A stretch of DNA of 60,433 nucleotides, taken from the NCBI GenBank assembly GCA_902727915.1, contig CACVAU010000090.1, positions 1-60,433 of the forward strand, in the 5' to 3' direction. Made by a program: the position numbers and the translations under genes. The stretch comes from an uncultured Sulfurovum sp. (GTDB lineage Bacteria; Campylobacterota; Campylobacteria; Campylobacterales; Sulfurovaceae). Under the pieces are notes generated by a model. The model was not told where the DNA came from and ran no database searches. It saw only the letters and a program-made list of their open reading frames with translations. Positions 1-8,057 of the stretch are shown here, one piece after another. Numbering within the stretch: position 1 is the stretch's first letter; every line of letters begins with the position of its first letter.

Positions 1-62
1 TTAGGTGAAACCCTTATGATTCCCTCGCCTCTTATACTCTAAGTGGCTCCCATTGTTCTTGG
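1..62 (-). other. Possible 5' leader of a stable-RNA operon lying beyond the left edge
   Basis: Read leftward, this stretch follows directly from the consensus promoter at 69-97 and holds no convincing start codon with a ribosome binding site. It is clearly GC-richer than the adjoining A/T-rich spacer. The likely explanation is an untranslated leader of an rRNA or tRNA transcript whose mature part is outside the window. That is inference from promoter quality and the lack of coding signal; no mature RNA sequence is visible. Confidence 0.3.
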
Positions 63-68
63 ACGCGT

Positions 69-97
69 ATTATAGACAAATCCTCCCACTATGTCAA
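69..97 (-). promoter_or_regulatory. Consensus sigma70 promoter, firing leftward
   Basis: On the minus strand there is a perfect TTGACA (92-97) and a perfect TATAAT (69-74) with a 17-base spacer. The stretch upstream is A/T-rich, like an UP element, and the discriminator next to the -10 is GC-rich (CGCG). Campylobacterota mRNA promoters usually lack a good -35, so a full consensus with this discriminator fits a growth-rate-controlled stable RNA operon. Transcription would start near position 62. Confidence 0.8.
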
Positions 98-319
98 GAG
101 GTTTTCCAAATTTGTGCGAAATTTGTGGAAGTTTTTTTTCACTTACACTATATAATATAAATTAAAAATAATTCTTAATCTAAAAGGCTACTTTTATATA
201 TTTATAGAATATTATTATATAGTGTTTTGTTATTTTTTAATTATCTAATTTAAGTATGCTAAAAAACAAAATAATAGATAATATGTATTATTTTAAGGTA
301 TAGATGAGATTTATTTTTT

Positions 320-325
320 TATAAT
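320..325 (+). promoter_or_regulatory. Probable -10 element for the first repeat-protein gene
   Basis: TATAAT lies 46 bases before the ATG at 372 and follows a run of T residues. No -35 consensus is visible, which is normal for this phylum. The rest of 98-371 is A/T-rich spacer with no supportable gene. Confidence 0.4.
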
Positions 326-360
326 CTGATTGACTAACTAAATTTAAATGTCACTAAAAA

Positions 361-1855
361 AGGAGAATATTATGACAATTAAAGAAACATTAAGATTATC
401 ACTTATTGCAGTAGCAGTAGTGTCATCAGCACAAGCAGCAGCTATTGACGGTGATGATTTACCACCAGCAAAACCAGGGCAATGTTTTACAAAAGCATTC
501 TTCCCAGCTAAATATGCTACATCTACAGAAAGAGTATTAGCTTCACAAGCAAGTGAAAAAGTACAAGTAATTCCAGCAAAATATGGTTGGGGTACAGAGA
601 AAATCAAAGTTACTGATGGTACACAAAAAACCGTTACTGTTCCAGCAACTTACAAAACTGTATATGAAAGAGTCATGTCTAAACCAGCTGCAAAAACATG
701 GAGAACTGCTTTAGGTAAAAATGCTCCTGAAGCATCTCACACACTTATGAATGCTGCTCAATCAGCTGGTATGAATACAGGTGCTGCACAACCAGGTTCA
801 TGTTTCTATGAGTGTTATGCTCCAGCAAAATATCAAAAAATTACAGAAAAAGTTTTAGCTTCTGAAGCAAGTGAAAGAATGTTAGCTGTTCCAGCTCAAT
901 ATAAAACTGTAACTAAAAGAATCCTTGTATCTGAAGGTACAGAAAAACTTGTTAAATCTCCAGCTCAATACAAAAATGTAAAAGAAAGAGTAATGGTTTC
1001 ACCTGCTAGAACAGAGTGGAAAAAAACGAAATGTGGTGATAGAGGATGTAATCAATCTGAAGTTGTATGTTTAGTTGAAGTTCCAGCTGTTTACAAAACT
1101 GTTACTAAAAAAGTTGTTGCTAAACCTGTTGCTACGCGAAAAGTAACAACTCCACCTGTTTACAAAACTGTTAATATTCAACAATTAGTTGCTCCTGCAT
1201 CTAGTAAAAGTATTCCTGTTCCAGCTACCTATAAAACTATTACTAAAACTCAAAAAGTTGCTAATGGTCAATATGGTTGGACAAACAGTGCTTCTAACTG
1301 TTCAAATGCTTTATCAACCGGTATGGCTGCTTCTGGTGGTGCTACTGTAAATAACGCTTCTGGTGCAAGTAATGCATCTGCTGCTTCTGCTGGTTCAAGA
1401 CTTTCTTCTTCTGCTAGAGCTACTGGTAATAAAGTTTGTTTAACAGCAGCTTCTGCTCAATACAACAAAGTTTCTAAAAGAGTTGTCGCAACTCCTGCTA
1501 GAACTAAAGTTATCACTACTCCAGCTAAGTACACAACTGTTAAAGTTAAAAAACTTATCGCACCTGCAAGTGAAAGAAGAATGGCTATCCCTGCTACTTA
1601 TAAAACTGTAACTAAAAAACGAATGGTTGCTGATGGTTATGCTAAATGGGTTCCAATTGTTTGTAAAACTAGTATGACTCCTGAAATGATTGGTAGAGTT
1701 CAACAAGCACTTAAAGCTGCTGGTTACTACAAAGGTCCTATTGATAGAATTTGGGGATCTGCTTCTAAATCTGCAACTAGATCTTACCAAAAAGCTAAAG
1801 GTCTTCCTGTTGCTGGTCTCTCTGTTGCTACTATGCAATCTTTAGGTCTTTACTA
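361..1855 (+). repeat. Direct repeat, copy 1 (1495 bp)
   Basis: Identical by reading to 2014-3508. The identity begins at the Shine-Dalgarno AGGAG and ends on the second base of the stop codon (TAG here, TAA in copy 2). The flanks on both sides are unrelated. The antisense-frame translations of both copies are also the same, so silent positions match too. Confidence 0.92.
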
Positions 1856-1856
1856 G
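372..1856 (+). CDS. Secreted repeat protein with C-terminal peptidoglycan-binding domain, copy 1
   Basis: The 494-residue protein starts at the ATG behind AAAGGAG; an in-frame ATG 24 bases upstream has no such site. Residues 1-22 form a signal peptide ending in SAQA. The body consists of many degenerate units around a core such as PATYKTVTKKV, with scattered cysteines (GQCF, GSCFYEC, GDRGC, VVCL, VCKT) and an Ala/Ser/Asn-rich linker near 325-360. Residues about 436-494 resemble PG_binding_1: a helix with QQALKAAGYYKGPIDRIWG, then ATRSYQKAKGL. Export and wall binding follow from these domains. I do not recognise the repeat region, and the function is unknown; a structural or surface role is inference. 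An identical gene follows at 2025. Confidence 0.85.
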   Translation: MTIKETLRLSLIAVAVVSSAQAAAIDGDDLPPAKPGQCFTKAFFPAKYATSTERVLASQASEKVQVIPAKYGWGTEKIKVTDGTQKTVTVPATYKTVYERVMSKPAAKTWRTALGKNAPEASHTLMNAAQSAGMNTGAAQPGSCFYECYAPAKYQKITEKVLASEASERMLAVPAQYKTVTKRILVSEGTEKLVKSPAQYKNVKERVMVSPARTEWKKTKCGDRGCNQSEVVCLVEVPAVYKTVTKKVVAKPVATRKVTTPPVYKTVNIQQLVAPASSKSIPVPATYKTITKTQKVANGQYGWTNSASNCSNALSTGMAASGGATVNNASGASNASAASAGSRLSSSARATGNKVCLTAASAQYNKVSKRVVATPARTKVITTPAKYTTVKVKKLIAPASERRMAIPATYKTVTKKRMVADGYAKWVPIVCKTSMTPEMIGRVQQALKAAGYYKGPIDRIWGSASKSATRSYQKAKGLPVAGLSVATMQSLGLY

Positions 1857-1872
1857 ACTTATTTTCTCACCA

Positions 1873-1900
1873 AAACTAAAGGTATTCAAACCTTTAGTTT
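1873..1900 (+). terminator. Hairpin terminator after copy 1
   Basis: A perfect 10-bp stem, AAACTAAAGG with CCTTTAGTTT, has an 8-base loop and is followed about 12 bases later by a run of nine or more T. It separates the two identical genes, so each is probably its own transcription unit. Confidence 0.75.
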
Positions 1901-1972
1901 ACTACCCTTAATATTTTTTTTTATTTCCTAATATTTTTTTTTATTTTAAGCTATGCATGAGCTAAGTTAACT

Positions 1973-1978
1973 TATAAT
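1973..1978 (+). promoter_or_regulatory. Probable -10 element for copy 2
   Basis: TATAAT stands 47 bases before the ATG at 2025, nearly the same distance as at copy 1, although the surrounding sequence differs. The two copies therefore seem to have separate promoters. Confidence 0.4.
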
Positions 1979-2013
1979 CCAATTATGCGTTAACTTTTTA
2001 CATATAAATACAT

Positions 2014-3508
2014 AGGAGAATATTATGACAATTAAAGAAACATTAAGATTATCACTTATTGCAGTAGCAGTAGTGTCATCAGCACAAGCAGCAGCTATTG
2101 ACGGTGATGATTTACCACCAGCAAAACCAGGGCAATGTTTTACAAAAGCATTCTTCCCAGCTAAATATGCTACATCTACAGAAAGAGTATTAGCTTCACA
2201 AGCAAGTGAAAAAGTACAAGTAATTCCAGCAAAATATGGTTGGGGTACAGAGAAAATCAAAGTTACTGATGGTACACAAAAAACCGTTACTGTTCCAGCA
2301 ACTTACAAAACTGTATATGAAAGAGTCATGTCTAAACCAGCTGCAAAAACATGGAGAACTGCTTTAGGTAAAAATGCTCCTGAAGCATCTCACACACTTA
2401 TGAATGCTGCTCAATCAGCTGGTATGAATACAGGTGCTGCACAACCAGGTTCATGTTTCTATGAGTGTTATGCTCCAGCAAAATATCAAAAAATTACAGA
2501 AAAAGTTTTAGCTTCTGAAGCAAGTGAAAGAATGTTAGCTGTTCCAGCTCAATATAAAACTGTAACTAAAAGAATCCTTGTATCTGAAGGTACAGAAAAA
2601 CTTGTTAAATCTCCAGCTCAATACAAAAATGTAAAAGAAAGAGTAATGGTTTCACCTGCTAGAACAGAGTGGAAAAAAACGAAATGTGGTGATAGAGGAT
2701 GTAATCAATCTGAAGTTGTATGTTTAGTTGAAGTTCCAGCTGTTTACAAAACTGTTACTAAAAAAGTTGTTGCTAAACCTGTTGCTACGCGAAAAGTAAC
2801 AACTCCACCTGTTTACAAAACTGTTAATATTCAACAATTAGTTGCTCCTGCATCTAGTAAAAGTATTCCTGTTCCAGCTACCTATAAAACTATTACTAAA
2901 ACTCAAAAAGTTGCTAATGGTCAATATGGTTGGACAAACAGTGCTTCTAACTGTTCAAATGCTTTATCAACCGGTATGGCTGCTTCTGGTGGTGCTACTG
3001 TAAATAACGCTTCTGGTGCAAGTAATGCATCTGCTGCTTCTGCTGGTTCAAGACTTTCTTCTTCTGCTAGAGCTACTGGTAATAAAGTTTGTTTAACAGC
3101 AGCTTCTGCTCAATACAACAAAGTTTCTAAAAGAGTTGTCGCAACTCCTGCTAGAACTAAAGTTATCACTACTCCAGCTAAGTACACAACTGTTAAAGTT
3201 AAAAAACTTATCGCACCTGCAAGTGAAAGAAGAATGGCTATCCCTGCTACTTATAAAACTGTAACTAAAAAACGAATGGTTGCTGATGGTTATGCTAAAT
3301 GGGTTCCAATTGTTTGTAAAACTAGTATGACTCCTGAAATGATTGGTAGAGTTCAACAAGCACTTAAAGCTGCTGGTTACTACAAAGGTCCTATTGATAG
3401 AATTTGGGGATCTGCTTCTAAATCTGCAACTAGATCTTACCAAAAAGCTAAAGGTCTTCCTGTTGCTGGTCTCTCTGTTGCTACTATGCAATCTTTAGGT
3501 CTTTACTA
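2014..3508 (+). repeat. Direct repeat, copy 2 (1495 bp)
   Basis: Second copy of the 361-1855 repeat, offset 1653 bases. It is bounded by the same Shine-Dalgarno and stop-codon limits. Confidence 0.92.
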
Positions 3509-3509
3509 A
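2025..3509 (+). CDS. Secreted repeat protein with C-terminal peptidoglycan-binding domain, copy 2
   Basis: The 494-residue product is identical to that of the gene at 372: signal peptide to about residue 22, degenerate PAxYKTV-type units, and a PG_binding_1-like domain at about 436-494. The start has the site TAGGAGAATATT. Promoter and terminator differ from copy 1, so dosage or separate regulation could be the reason for keeping both. Identical silent positions point to very recent duplication or ongoing gene conversion. Confidence 0.85.
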   Translation: MTIKETLRLSLIAVAVVSSAQAAAIDGDDLPPAKPGQCFTKAFFPAKYATSTERVLASQASEKVQVIPAKYGWGTEKIKVTDGTQKTVTVPATYKTVYERVMSKPAAKTWRTALGKNAPEASHTLMNAAQSAGMNTGAAQPGSCFYECYAPAKYQKITEKVLASEASERMLAVPAQYKTVTKRILVSEGTEKLVKSPAQYKNVKERVMVSPARTEWKKTKCGDRGCNQSEVVCLVEVPAVYKTVTKKVVAKPVATRKVTTPPVYKTVNIQQLVAPASSKSIPVPATYKTITKTQKVANGQYGWTNSASNCSNALSTGMAASGGATVNNASGASNASAASAGSRLSSSARATGNKVCLTAASAQYNKVSKRVVATPARTKVITTPAKYTTVKVKKLIAPASERRMAIPATYKTVTKKRMVADGYAKWVPIVCKTSMTPEMIGRVQQALKAAGYYKGPIDRIWGSASKSATRSYQKAKGLPVAGLSVATMQSLGLY

Positions 3510-3528
3510 TCAGGCTAAATTTTTGAAA

Positions 3529-3557
3529 GTTTTAGAAGAGTTACTCTCTTCTAAAAC
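3529..3557 (+). terminator. Hairpin after copy 2
   Basis: Perfect 12-bp stem GTTTTAGAAGAG with CTCTTCTAAAAC and a 5-base loop. The T-rich tail is weak (CTTATTAAATT). Confidence 0.6.
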
Positions 3558-3704
3558 CTTATTAAATTACATTCATTTCAAGTTCTTTCAACTTCTTTTA
3601 AACATCAACTCAATATACTAATTTCAGATATATCAATCATTTATTGATATAAATAATTTATTAAAACTTTTAAAATTTTTAAAAGTGACACACAAAGGAT
3701 TTAT

Positions 3705-4400
3705 ATGGCTCTTTATGATAGAGATTATAACAATAACGCTACAACAGCAGGTTACACAACAGATACCGGTACAGCAACCGTTTCATTTATGAAACAAACC
3801 TACCAATTACTTGGTGCTAGTATGGTATCATCAGCACTAGGTGCTTACTTAACAATGCCATATGCAGCAACTATAGCTGGATATAAATGGTTCCTATTTG
3901 GATTTGTACTACTCATGGTATTTTTTGGCTTTAATATGACAAGAAAAAATCCAACATTACACCTAATAGCACTTTTTGTATTTACATTTGCAATGGGTGT
4001 TATGCTTGTTCCTCTTTTAGCTATGGTTATTGGTCAAGGTAATGGTATGCTTATTGGTAATGCATTTTTAATGACATCGGTGCTTTTTGGAGCATTAAGT
4101 CTTTTTGCTATTAACTCAAAGAGTGATTTCTCAAGCTGGGGTAAACCATTATTTATTACAATGATTATTATCCTGATAGCTTCATTAGTAAATATGTTTA
4201 TCTTACAAAGTCCACTTATGCATGTTATTGTAACAGCTGGTATATTATTATTGTTTTCACTATTTACAATCTATGACACTCAAAACATAGCAAATGGTGC
4301 ATATGATTCACCTGTAGATGCAGCTGTATCTCTTTTCTTAGACTTCTTTAATATGTTTACTGCAATTCTTCAATTATTAGGAATTATGGGAGACGACTAA
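3705..4400 (+). CDS. Bax inhibitor-1 / YccA family membrane protein
   Basis: The 231 residues begin with a polar N-terminus of about 30 residues. Seven hydrophobic segments follow, which is the topology and length of the bacterial BI-1 (YbhL/YccA/YetJ) family. The last third carries the family signature region FTIYDTQNIANGAYD and a helix SLFLDFFNMF. Family members are inner-membrane proteins implicated in calcium leak or in modulating the FtsH protease; which applies here is not known. A clear AAAGGA site precedes the ATG. The gene appears monocistronic, ending at a hairpin facing the convergent methyltransferase gene. Confidence 0.9.
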   Translation: MALYDRDYNNNATTAGYTTDTGTATVSFMKQTYQLLGASMVSSALGAYLTMPYAATIAGYKWFLFGFVLLMVFFGFNMTRKNPTLHLIALFVFTFAMGVMLVPLLAMVIGQGNGMLIGNAFLMTSVLFGALSLFAINSKSDFSSWGKPLFITMIIILIASLVNMFILQSPLMHVIVTAGILLLFSLFTIYDTQNIANGAYDSPVDAAVSLFLDFFNMFTAILQLLGIMGDD

Positions 4401-4409
4401 CAATCATAT

Positions 4410-4435
4410 ACCTTTAGGGATTTTTTCCTAAAGGT
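4410..4435. terminator. Terminator between convergent genes
   Basis: Stem ACCTTTAGG with CCTAAAGGT, T-rich loop, only five bases from the end of the opposing gene. It could serve both directions, though the T tail on either side is modest. Confidence 0.6.
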
Positions 4436-4439
4436 TTAA

Positions 4440-5147
4440 CTACTTTTTTCCAATTACTCTCACAAAAACCACCTCAAACTCTAAATAATCTAAGGGATAC
4501 TTTAACATTAAAGATTTTATTGCTTTATAATCCAACTGTTTAACCCCTCCACTAACACCTGATTTTTTAATATATCGAAGCATATCATGAACAGAATCAA
4601 AGGGCAGTTGATATTCAATTAATTCAACCTCATAATTAAATACTTGATTCAATGCCTCTAAAATTTCTTCTTTTGTTAAAATAGGTGAATTAATATTAAT
4701 TGTACTATGTAGTGTTTTAAATGTATTTGCAGTAAAGAATGAAAAAAGGAATTCATCAGACAGTAAGGCTATCTCACTTAATAAATTGGTTAAATTATTA
4801 CTCCATTGTAATGCTGAAGATGAAATAATTAAATCGAATTCATTTTTTAAAAAATGCTGAGATAGTTTCTCTTCATTAAAATCCAAACAAATTTTTTTTA
4901 CACAAAAAGCATCTTGATGAATAGCCAACATCTTTGCAGAAAAATCTAAAGCAACAAAGTTTGAAAACTCAATATGACGCTTAGAAATATTTTCAAAAAT
5001 GGCACCATCTCCAGCACCAATATCTAAAATTTTTTTATACGATTTTTTATCTAAAAATGTACATAATTTTTGGGCAACATCTTTTTGAATTACATTATAT
5101 TTATTATATTCATCTGCAAATTTAGAGAATGCGTTAAGTACTTTCAT
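4440..5147 (-). CDS. bioC: SAM-dependent methyltransferase, BioC-like (malonyl-ACP O-methyltransferase)
   Basis: The 235-residue class I methyltransferase has motif I as ILDIGAGDGAIF (about residues 40-51) and an acidic residue after the second strand (FVALDFSAKM). Its SSSALQW motif is typical of BioC, as is the C-terminal stretch SVHDMLRYIKKSGVSGG. BioC methylates malonyl-ACP so that the fatty-acid system can build the pimelate part of biotin. The gene stands alone, divergent from secG with a shared palindromic promoter region, and no other biotin gene is in the window. The BioC assignment rests on motifs; a generic methyltransferase cannot be excluded. Confidence 0.7.
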   Translation of the reverse strand: MKVLNAFSKFADEYNKYNVIQKDVAQKLCTFLDKKSYKKILDIGAGDGAIFENISKRHIEFSNFVALDFSAKMLAIHQDAFCVKKICLDFNEEKLSQHFLKNEFDLIISSSALQWSNNLTNLLSEIALLSDEFLFSFFTANTFKTLHSTININSPILTKEEILEALNQVFNYEVELIEYQLPFDSVHDMLRYIKKSGVSGGVKQLDYKAIKSLMLKYPLDYLEFEVVFVRVIGKK

Positions 5148-5170
5148 TTATCTCAATTTCAATTAATTTA

Positions 5171-5195
5171 GGGTATAATCGCCGAAATTATACCC
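5171..5195. promoter_or_regulatory. Palindromic divergent promoter between bioC and secG
   Basis: A perfect inverted repeat, GGGTATAAT with ATTATACCC and 7 bases between, places a TATAAT on each strand (5174-5179 plus, 5187-5192 minus). Start points about 7 bases downstream of each would give leaders of roughly 48 bases for secG and 33 for bioC. The two -10 elements lie so close that the two polymerases should exclude each other. Confidence 0.55.
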
Positions 5196-5233
5196 AGTTT
5201 GAAGTATATGCTTCATCATTCGAAGAGGAAAAA

Positions 5234-5539
5234 ATGATTTCAACACTACTAGTTGTCCAAATTCTTTTAACAATATTCATTGTTATTGCTATCTTATTAC
5301 AAAAAAGTTCAAGTATTGGTCTTGGTGCTTACAGTGGGAGTAATGAATCTATGTTTGGAGCAAAGGGACCAGCTGGTTTCTTGTCGAAAGCAACATTTGC
5401 CCTAGCATTACTATTTGTACTTAACACCCTAGCTATGGGATACCTCTATAACCAAGAGAAAGAACATTCTGTAGCTGATACTATCAACACAGCTACTTCT
5501 GTACCAACAACGGAAAACAATACCTCTACTACTGACTAA
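5234..5539 (+). CDS. secG: Preprotein translocase subunit SecG
   Basis: The 101-residue protein has two hydrophobic segments (about 3-22 and 52-71). The conserved cytoplasmic loop between them includes LLQKSSSIGLGAYSG and MFGAKGPAGFLSK. SecG joins SecYE in the inner membrane and promotes protein translocation. The Ser/Thr-rich tail of about 25 residues is variable in the family. It starts the secG-frr-pyrE block known from this phylum; the site GAAGAGGAAAA precedes the ATG. Confidence 0.95.
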   Translation: MISTLLVVQILLTIFIVIAILLQKSSSIGLGAYSGSNESMFGAKGPAGFLSKATFALALLFVLNTLAMGYLYNQEKEHSVADTINTATSVPTTENNTSTTD

Positions 5540-5567
5540 TATACTTGTGGGTTTATCCCCAAGTATA
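5540..5567 (+). terminator. Hairpin between secG and frr
   Basis: Eleven pairs with one bulged T: TATACTTG, bulge, GGG, then CCC and CAAGTATA, loop TTTAT. No T run follows, so it may be a partial terminator or an mRNA processing and stability element in the operon. Confidence 0.45.
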
Positions 5568-5607
5568 ATTACTAAACTCTTTCAAACATCAAAAAGGACA
5601 ATCAACC

Positions 5608-6165
5608 ATGTTAAATGAAATTTATGAACAAACAAGAGAACAAATGGGAAAAAGCATTGATGCTTTAAAAAGAGACTTCTCAACACTTAGAACAGGGAAA
5701 GTAAGCACCAACATTGTAGATGGAATTAGAGTAGACTATTATGGAACACCTACTGCACTCAATCAAGTTGGTTCAGTTGTTGTAACTGATGCTACCACCA
5801 TTTCTATTACTCCTTGGGAAAAAAACCTCTTGGGTACTATTGAAAAAGCCATTCAAGAAGCAAATATTGGGGTAAACCCAAATAATGATGGTGATTTTAT
5901 TAAACTCTTTTTCCCAGCGATGACCTCTGAACAAAGACAAGAAATTGTAAAACAAGCAAAAACTATGGCAGAAAAAGCAAAAATTGCTGTTAGAAATATT
6001 CGTAAAGATGGTAATGACAAAGTTAAAAAACTGGAAAAAGCTAAAGACATTTCTGAAGATGACTCTAAAAGAGGACAAGATGAAGTTCAAAAAATTACAG
6101 ATGCAAGTATAGCCAATATTGAAAGTACTTTGTCTTCAAAAGAAGTAGATATTTTAAAAGTATAA
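5608..6165 (+). CDS. frr: Ribosome recycling factor
   Basis: The 185-residue protein has the family's full length and signature regions: an N-terminal helix with [12 protein letters not shown], the hinge [13 protein letters not shown], and C-terminal helices with [20 protein letters not shown] works with EF-G to split post-termination ribosomes in the cytoplasm. pyrE begins two bases after its stop, so the two are co-transcribed. The site AAAAAGGACA precedes the ATG. Confidence 0.97.
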   Translation: MLNEIYEQTREQMGKSIDALKRDFSTLRTGKVSTNIVDGIRVDYYGTPTALNQVGSVVVTDATTISITPWEKNLLGTIEKAIQEANIGVNPNNDGDFIKLFFPAMTSEQRQEIVKQAKTMAEKAKIAVRNIRKDGNDKVKKLEKAKDISEDDSKRGQDEVQKITDASIANIESTLSSKEVDILKV

Positions 6166-6167
6166 TC

Positions 6168-6773
6168 ATGAATATTGAACAAGAATACATCGATGCAGAA
6201 GCACTTTTAGACGGTCACTTTCTTTTAGCCAGTGGAAACCACTCAAAACGTTATTTACAAAGTGCAAAAGTTTTGGAAGATCCAAAACGTGCTGAACGTA
6301 TTTCTAATGCATTGGCAGAAATGATTCAAAAATCAGACATCAAAATCGACACTGTTTGTGCACCAGCACTAGGTGGTGTCTTAGCTGGTTATGAGTTAGC
6401 ACGTTCTTTAGGTGTACGCTCAATTTTTGTTGAGAAAAAAGAAGGTGGTATGGAACTCCGTCGTGGATTTAAAGTTCAAAAAGGTGAAAATATCTTAATT
6501 TGTGAAGACATTATTACCACCGGTGGCTCAGCCATGAAAGCTGCCATTGCCATTGAAGAACTAGGTGCTAATGTTATTGCCTTTGCTTCACTGGCAAACC
6601 GAGGATTCTGTAAAAGAGAAGGTTCTAGCCTAGAAGCCAAAGCAGAGTGTAAACTCTCTTCTAAAGTACCATTCTTTGCCTTAGATGACTTTACTTTTGA
6701 AATGTACGCACCAGAAGACTGTCCTCTTTGTGAAGATGGTTCAGTTGCCATAAAACCAGGTAGTAAGTCTTAA
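6168..6773 (+). CDS. pyrE: Orotate phosphoribosyltransferase
   Basis: The 201 residues carry the PRPP-binding motif ILICEDIITTGGSAMKA (about residues 110-126) and the CAPALGGVLAGYELA segment of the PyrE family. The enzyme converts orotate and PRPP to OMP in pyrimidine synthesis. The C-terminus adds a short segment with CPLCEDG, as in the longer Campylobacterota PyrE type. It is the last gene of the secG-frr-pyrE run and ends at a clear terminator. Confidence 0.95.
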   Translation: MNIEQEYIDAEALLDGHFLLASGNHSKRYLQSAKVLEDPKRAERISNALAEMIQKSDIKIDTVCAPALGGVLAGYELARSLGVRSIFVEKKEGGMELRRGFKVQKGENILICEDIITTGGSAMKAAIAIEELGANVIAFASLANRGFCKREGSSLEAKAECKLSSKVPFFALDDFTFEMYAPEDCPLCEDGSVAIKPGSKS

Positions 6774-6781
6774 TAACTACC

Positions 6782-6807
6782 TAAAAAAGAGCTTTATCTC
6801 TTTTTTA
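6782..6807 (+). terminator. Rho-independent terminator after pyrE
   Basis: A stem of ten pairs (TAAAAAAGAG with CTCTTTTTTA), 6-base loop CTTTAT, with the T run forming the 3' arm. Confidence 0.75.
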
Positions 6808-6869
6808 CCTCCACAGTTACTTTACAAAAGTTATGTTATACTCTGTCCATTATAAAACAAGGATAGATA

Positions 6870-7607
6870 ATGAGTAAAAAAATATTAAAACCTATTTTAG
6901 CCTCTGCTGTTACCATCGCCCTAATGGCTGGATGTACAGGTACAGGAATGCCAACAATTAAAAATGATAATGGTACAACGAACAATACACAAACAGCAGC
7001 AGTTATTGGTGGTTTACTTGGTGCTGTTATTGGGGGAACAACAGCTAATAGAGATGGTAAGCGTGTTGCAATTGGTGGTGCTATTGGGGCTGCTGTTGGA
7101 GCTGCTGTTGGATATAGTTTAGATCAGCAAGCAGCAGAAGTAGCACAAACACTCAATACCAATGTTAATAATAACCCAAATGCTGAACAAAATTCTAACA
7201 ATGATTTAATTGTTTCTAATACAGATAAGTTTGTAAAAATCATGTTTCGTGACCCTATGATGTTTCAAACTAATTCGTCAACACCAACAGCTTCTGCTGC
7301 TTCAGAGATAAGACAAATGATTCCTGCTTTACAAAAACCAAGTTATGCTAATATGATTATTCAAACCGTAGGGCATACCGATAATAGAGGGAGCTTTCAG
7401 CATAACCAAGATCTATCTGTCGCGAGAGCTTCATCAGTGGGTAACACCATTAAGTCAGGGGGAGTTACAAATCCAATTTATTCAAAAGGTTGTTCATTTT
7501 CTAAGCCAGTTGTACAAAATACTTCAGCAAGTAATATGGCACTAAATCGAAGAGTAGAAATTTATCTCTATCCTAATGAAAGTACTGTCATCGATCCTTG
7601 TATCTAA
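6870..7607 (+). CDS. Outer-membrane lipoprotein with glycine zipper and OmpA-like domain
   Basis: The 245-residue protein has a lipoprotein signal with lipobox LMAGC (Cys22), then a glycine-zipper segment (about 45-85, GGLLGAVIGGTT and GGAIGAAVGAAVG). The C-terminal OmpA-like fold includes GHTDNRGSFQHNQDLSVARA and NRRVEIYLYP. It resembles YiaD-type proteins that tether the outer membrane to peptidoglycan. The domain order is seen in sequence; the anchoring role is known for the family. It ends in a hairpin shared with the convergent pseudopilin operon. Confidence 0.85.
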   Translation: MSKKILKPILASAVTIALMAGCTGTGMPTIKNDNGTTNNTQTAAVIGGLLGAVIGGTTANRDGKRVAIGGAIGAAVGAAVGYSLDQQAAEVAQTLNTNVNNNPNAEQNSNNDLIVSNTDKFVKIMFRDPMMFQTNSSTPTASAASEIRQMIPALQKPSYANMIIQTVGHTDNRGSFQHNQDLSVARASSVGNTIKSGGVTNPIYSKGCSFSKPVVQNTSASNMALNRRVEIYLYPNESTVIDPCI

Positions 7608-7621
7608 GGAAGAATGACAAA

Positions 7622-7651
7622 CACGTTATTATTTAAAAGTATAATAACGTG
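7622..7651. terminator. Bidirectional hairpin between convergent genes
   Basis: Perfect 11-bp stem CACGTTATTAT with ATAATAACGTG and an 8-base loop. It overlaps the last codons of the leftward pseudopilin gene and lies just after the lipoprotein gene. Confidence 0.65.
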
Positions 7652-8048
7652 CTGAATAATCTCCTTTGAGTAGAATCTCATTAACATAAAAAACAAACAT
7701 TGGTGTTTCATTCTCATTCATACCAACAGGAACAGGTAATGCTTCTGTGATATTAATGGTCTTTTCAAGCTTTTTTAGAAGATCACGACTCTCAAAATCT
7801 TTAATTGAAAACTCATCTACTAATAAGTCATAAGCATTTTTTTTATCATTTGTATATCGTTGCACTTTTTTAGTTACAAACAATGCATTGTCAAGTTCAG
7901 CATTGCCTCTCTTTAAGAGGTATTCAGCCATATCAGAATTTTGTGCTTGAACTTGTAATGCACCCATGACAACAATACCTACTATAATAACGGACATAAT
8001 AACTTCTATAAGTGTGAATGCTTTTTTAAATTTATAATTCATATTCAT
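7629..8048 (-). CDS. gspI: Type II secretion minor pseudopilin, GspI-like
   Basis: The 139-residue protein begins with a type III (prepilin) signal: KKA, then FTLIEV and a hydrophobic helix. Cleavage before Phe would leave Glu at +5. Ala rather than Gly at -1 is shared with the two genes upstream. Size and position (last of G-H-I) suit GspI, part of the pseudopilus tip complex in the periplasm. The subtype is inferred from order and size; the class is certain. The leftward operon runs 9117 to 7629 with gaps of about 10 bases. Confidence 0.65.
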   Translation of the reverse strand: MNMNYKFKKAFTLIEVIMSVIIVGIVVMGALQVQAQNSDMAEYLLKRGNAELDNALFVTKKVQRYTNDKKNAYDLLVDEFSIKDFESRDLLKKLEKTINITEALPVPVGMNENETPMFVFYVNEILLKGDYSARYYTFK

Positions 8049-8057
8049 TTTTTTCCT

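Noticed and set aside
1440..1838. Long open frames on the minus strand inside both repeat genes
   Set aside because: They are shadows of the repetitive plus-strand gene. They are Ser/Asn-rich low-complexity translations without a ribosome binding site.
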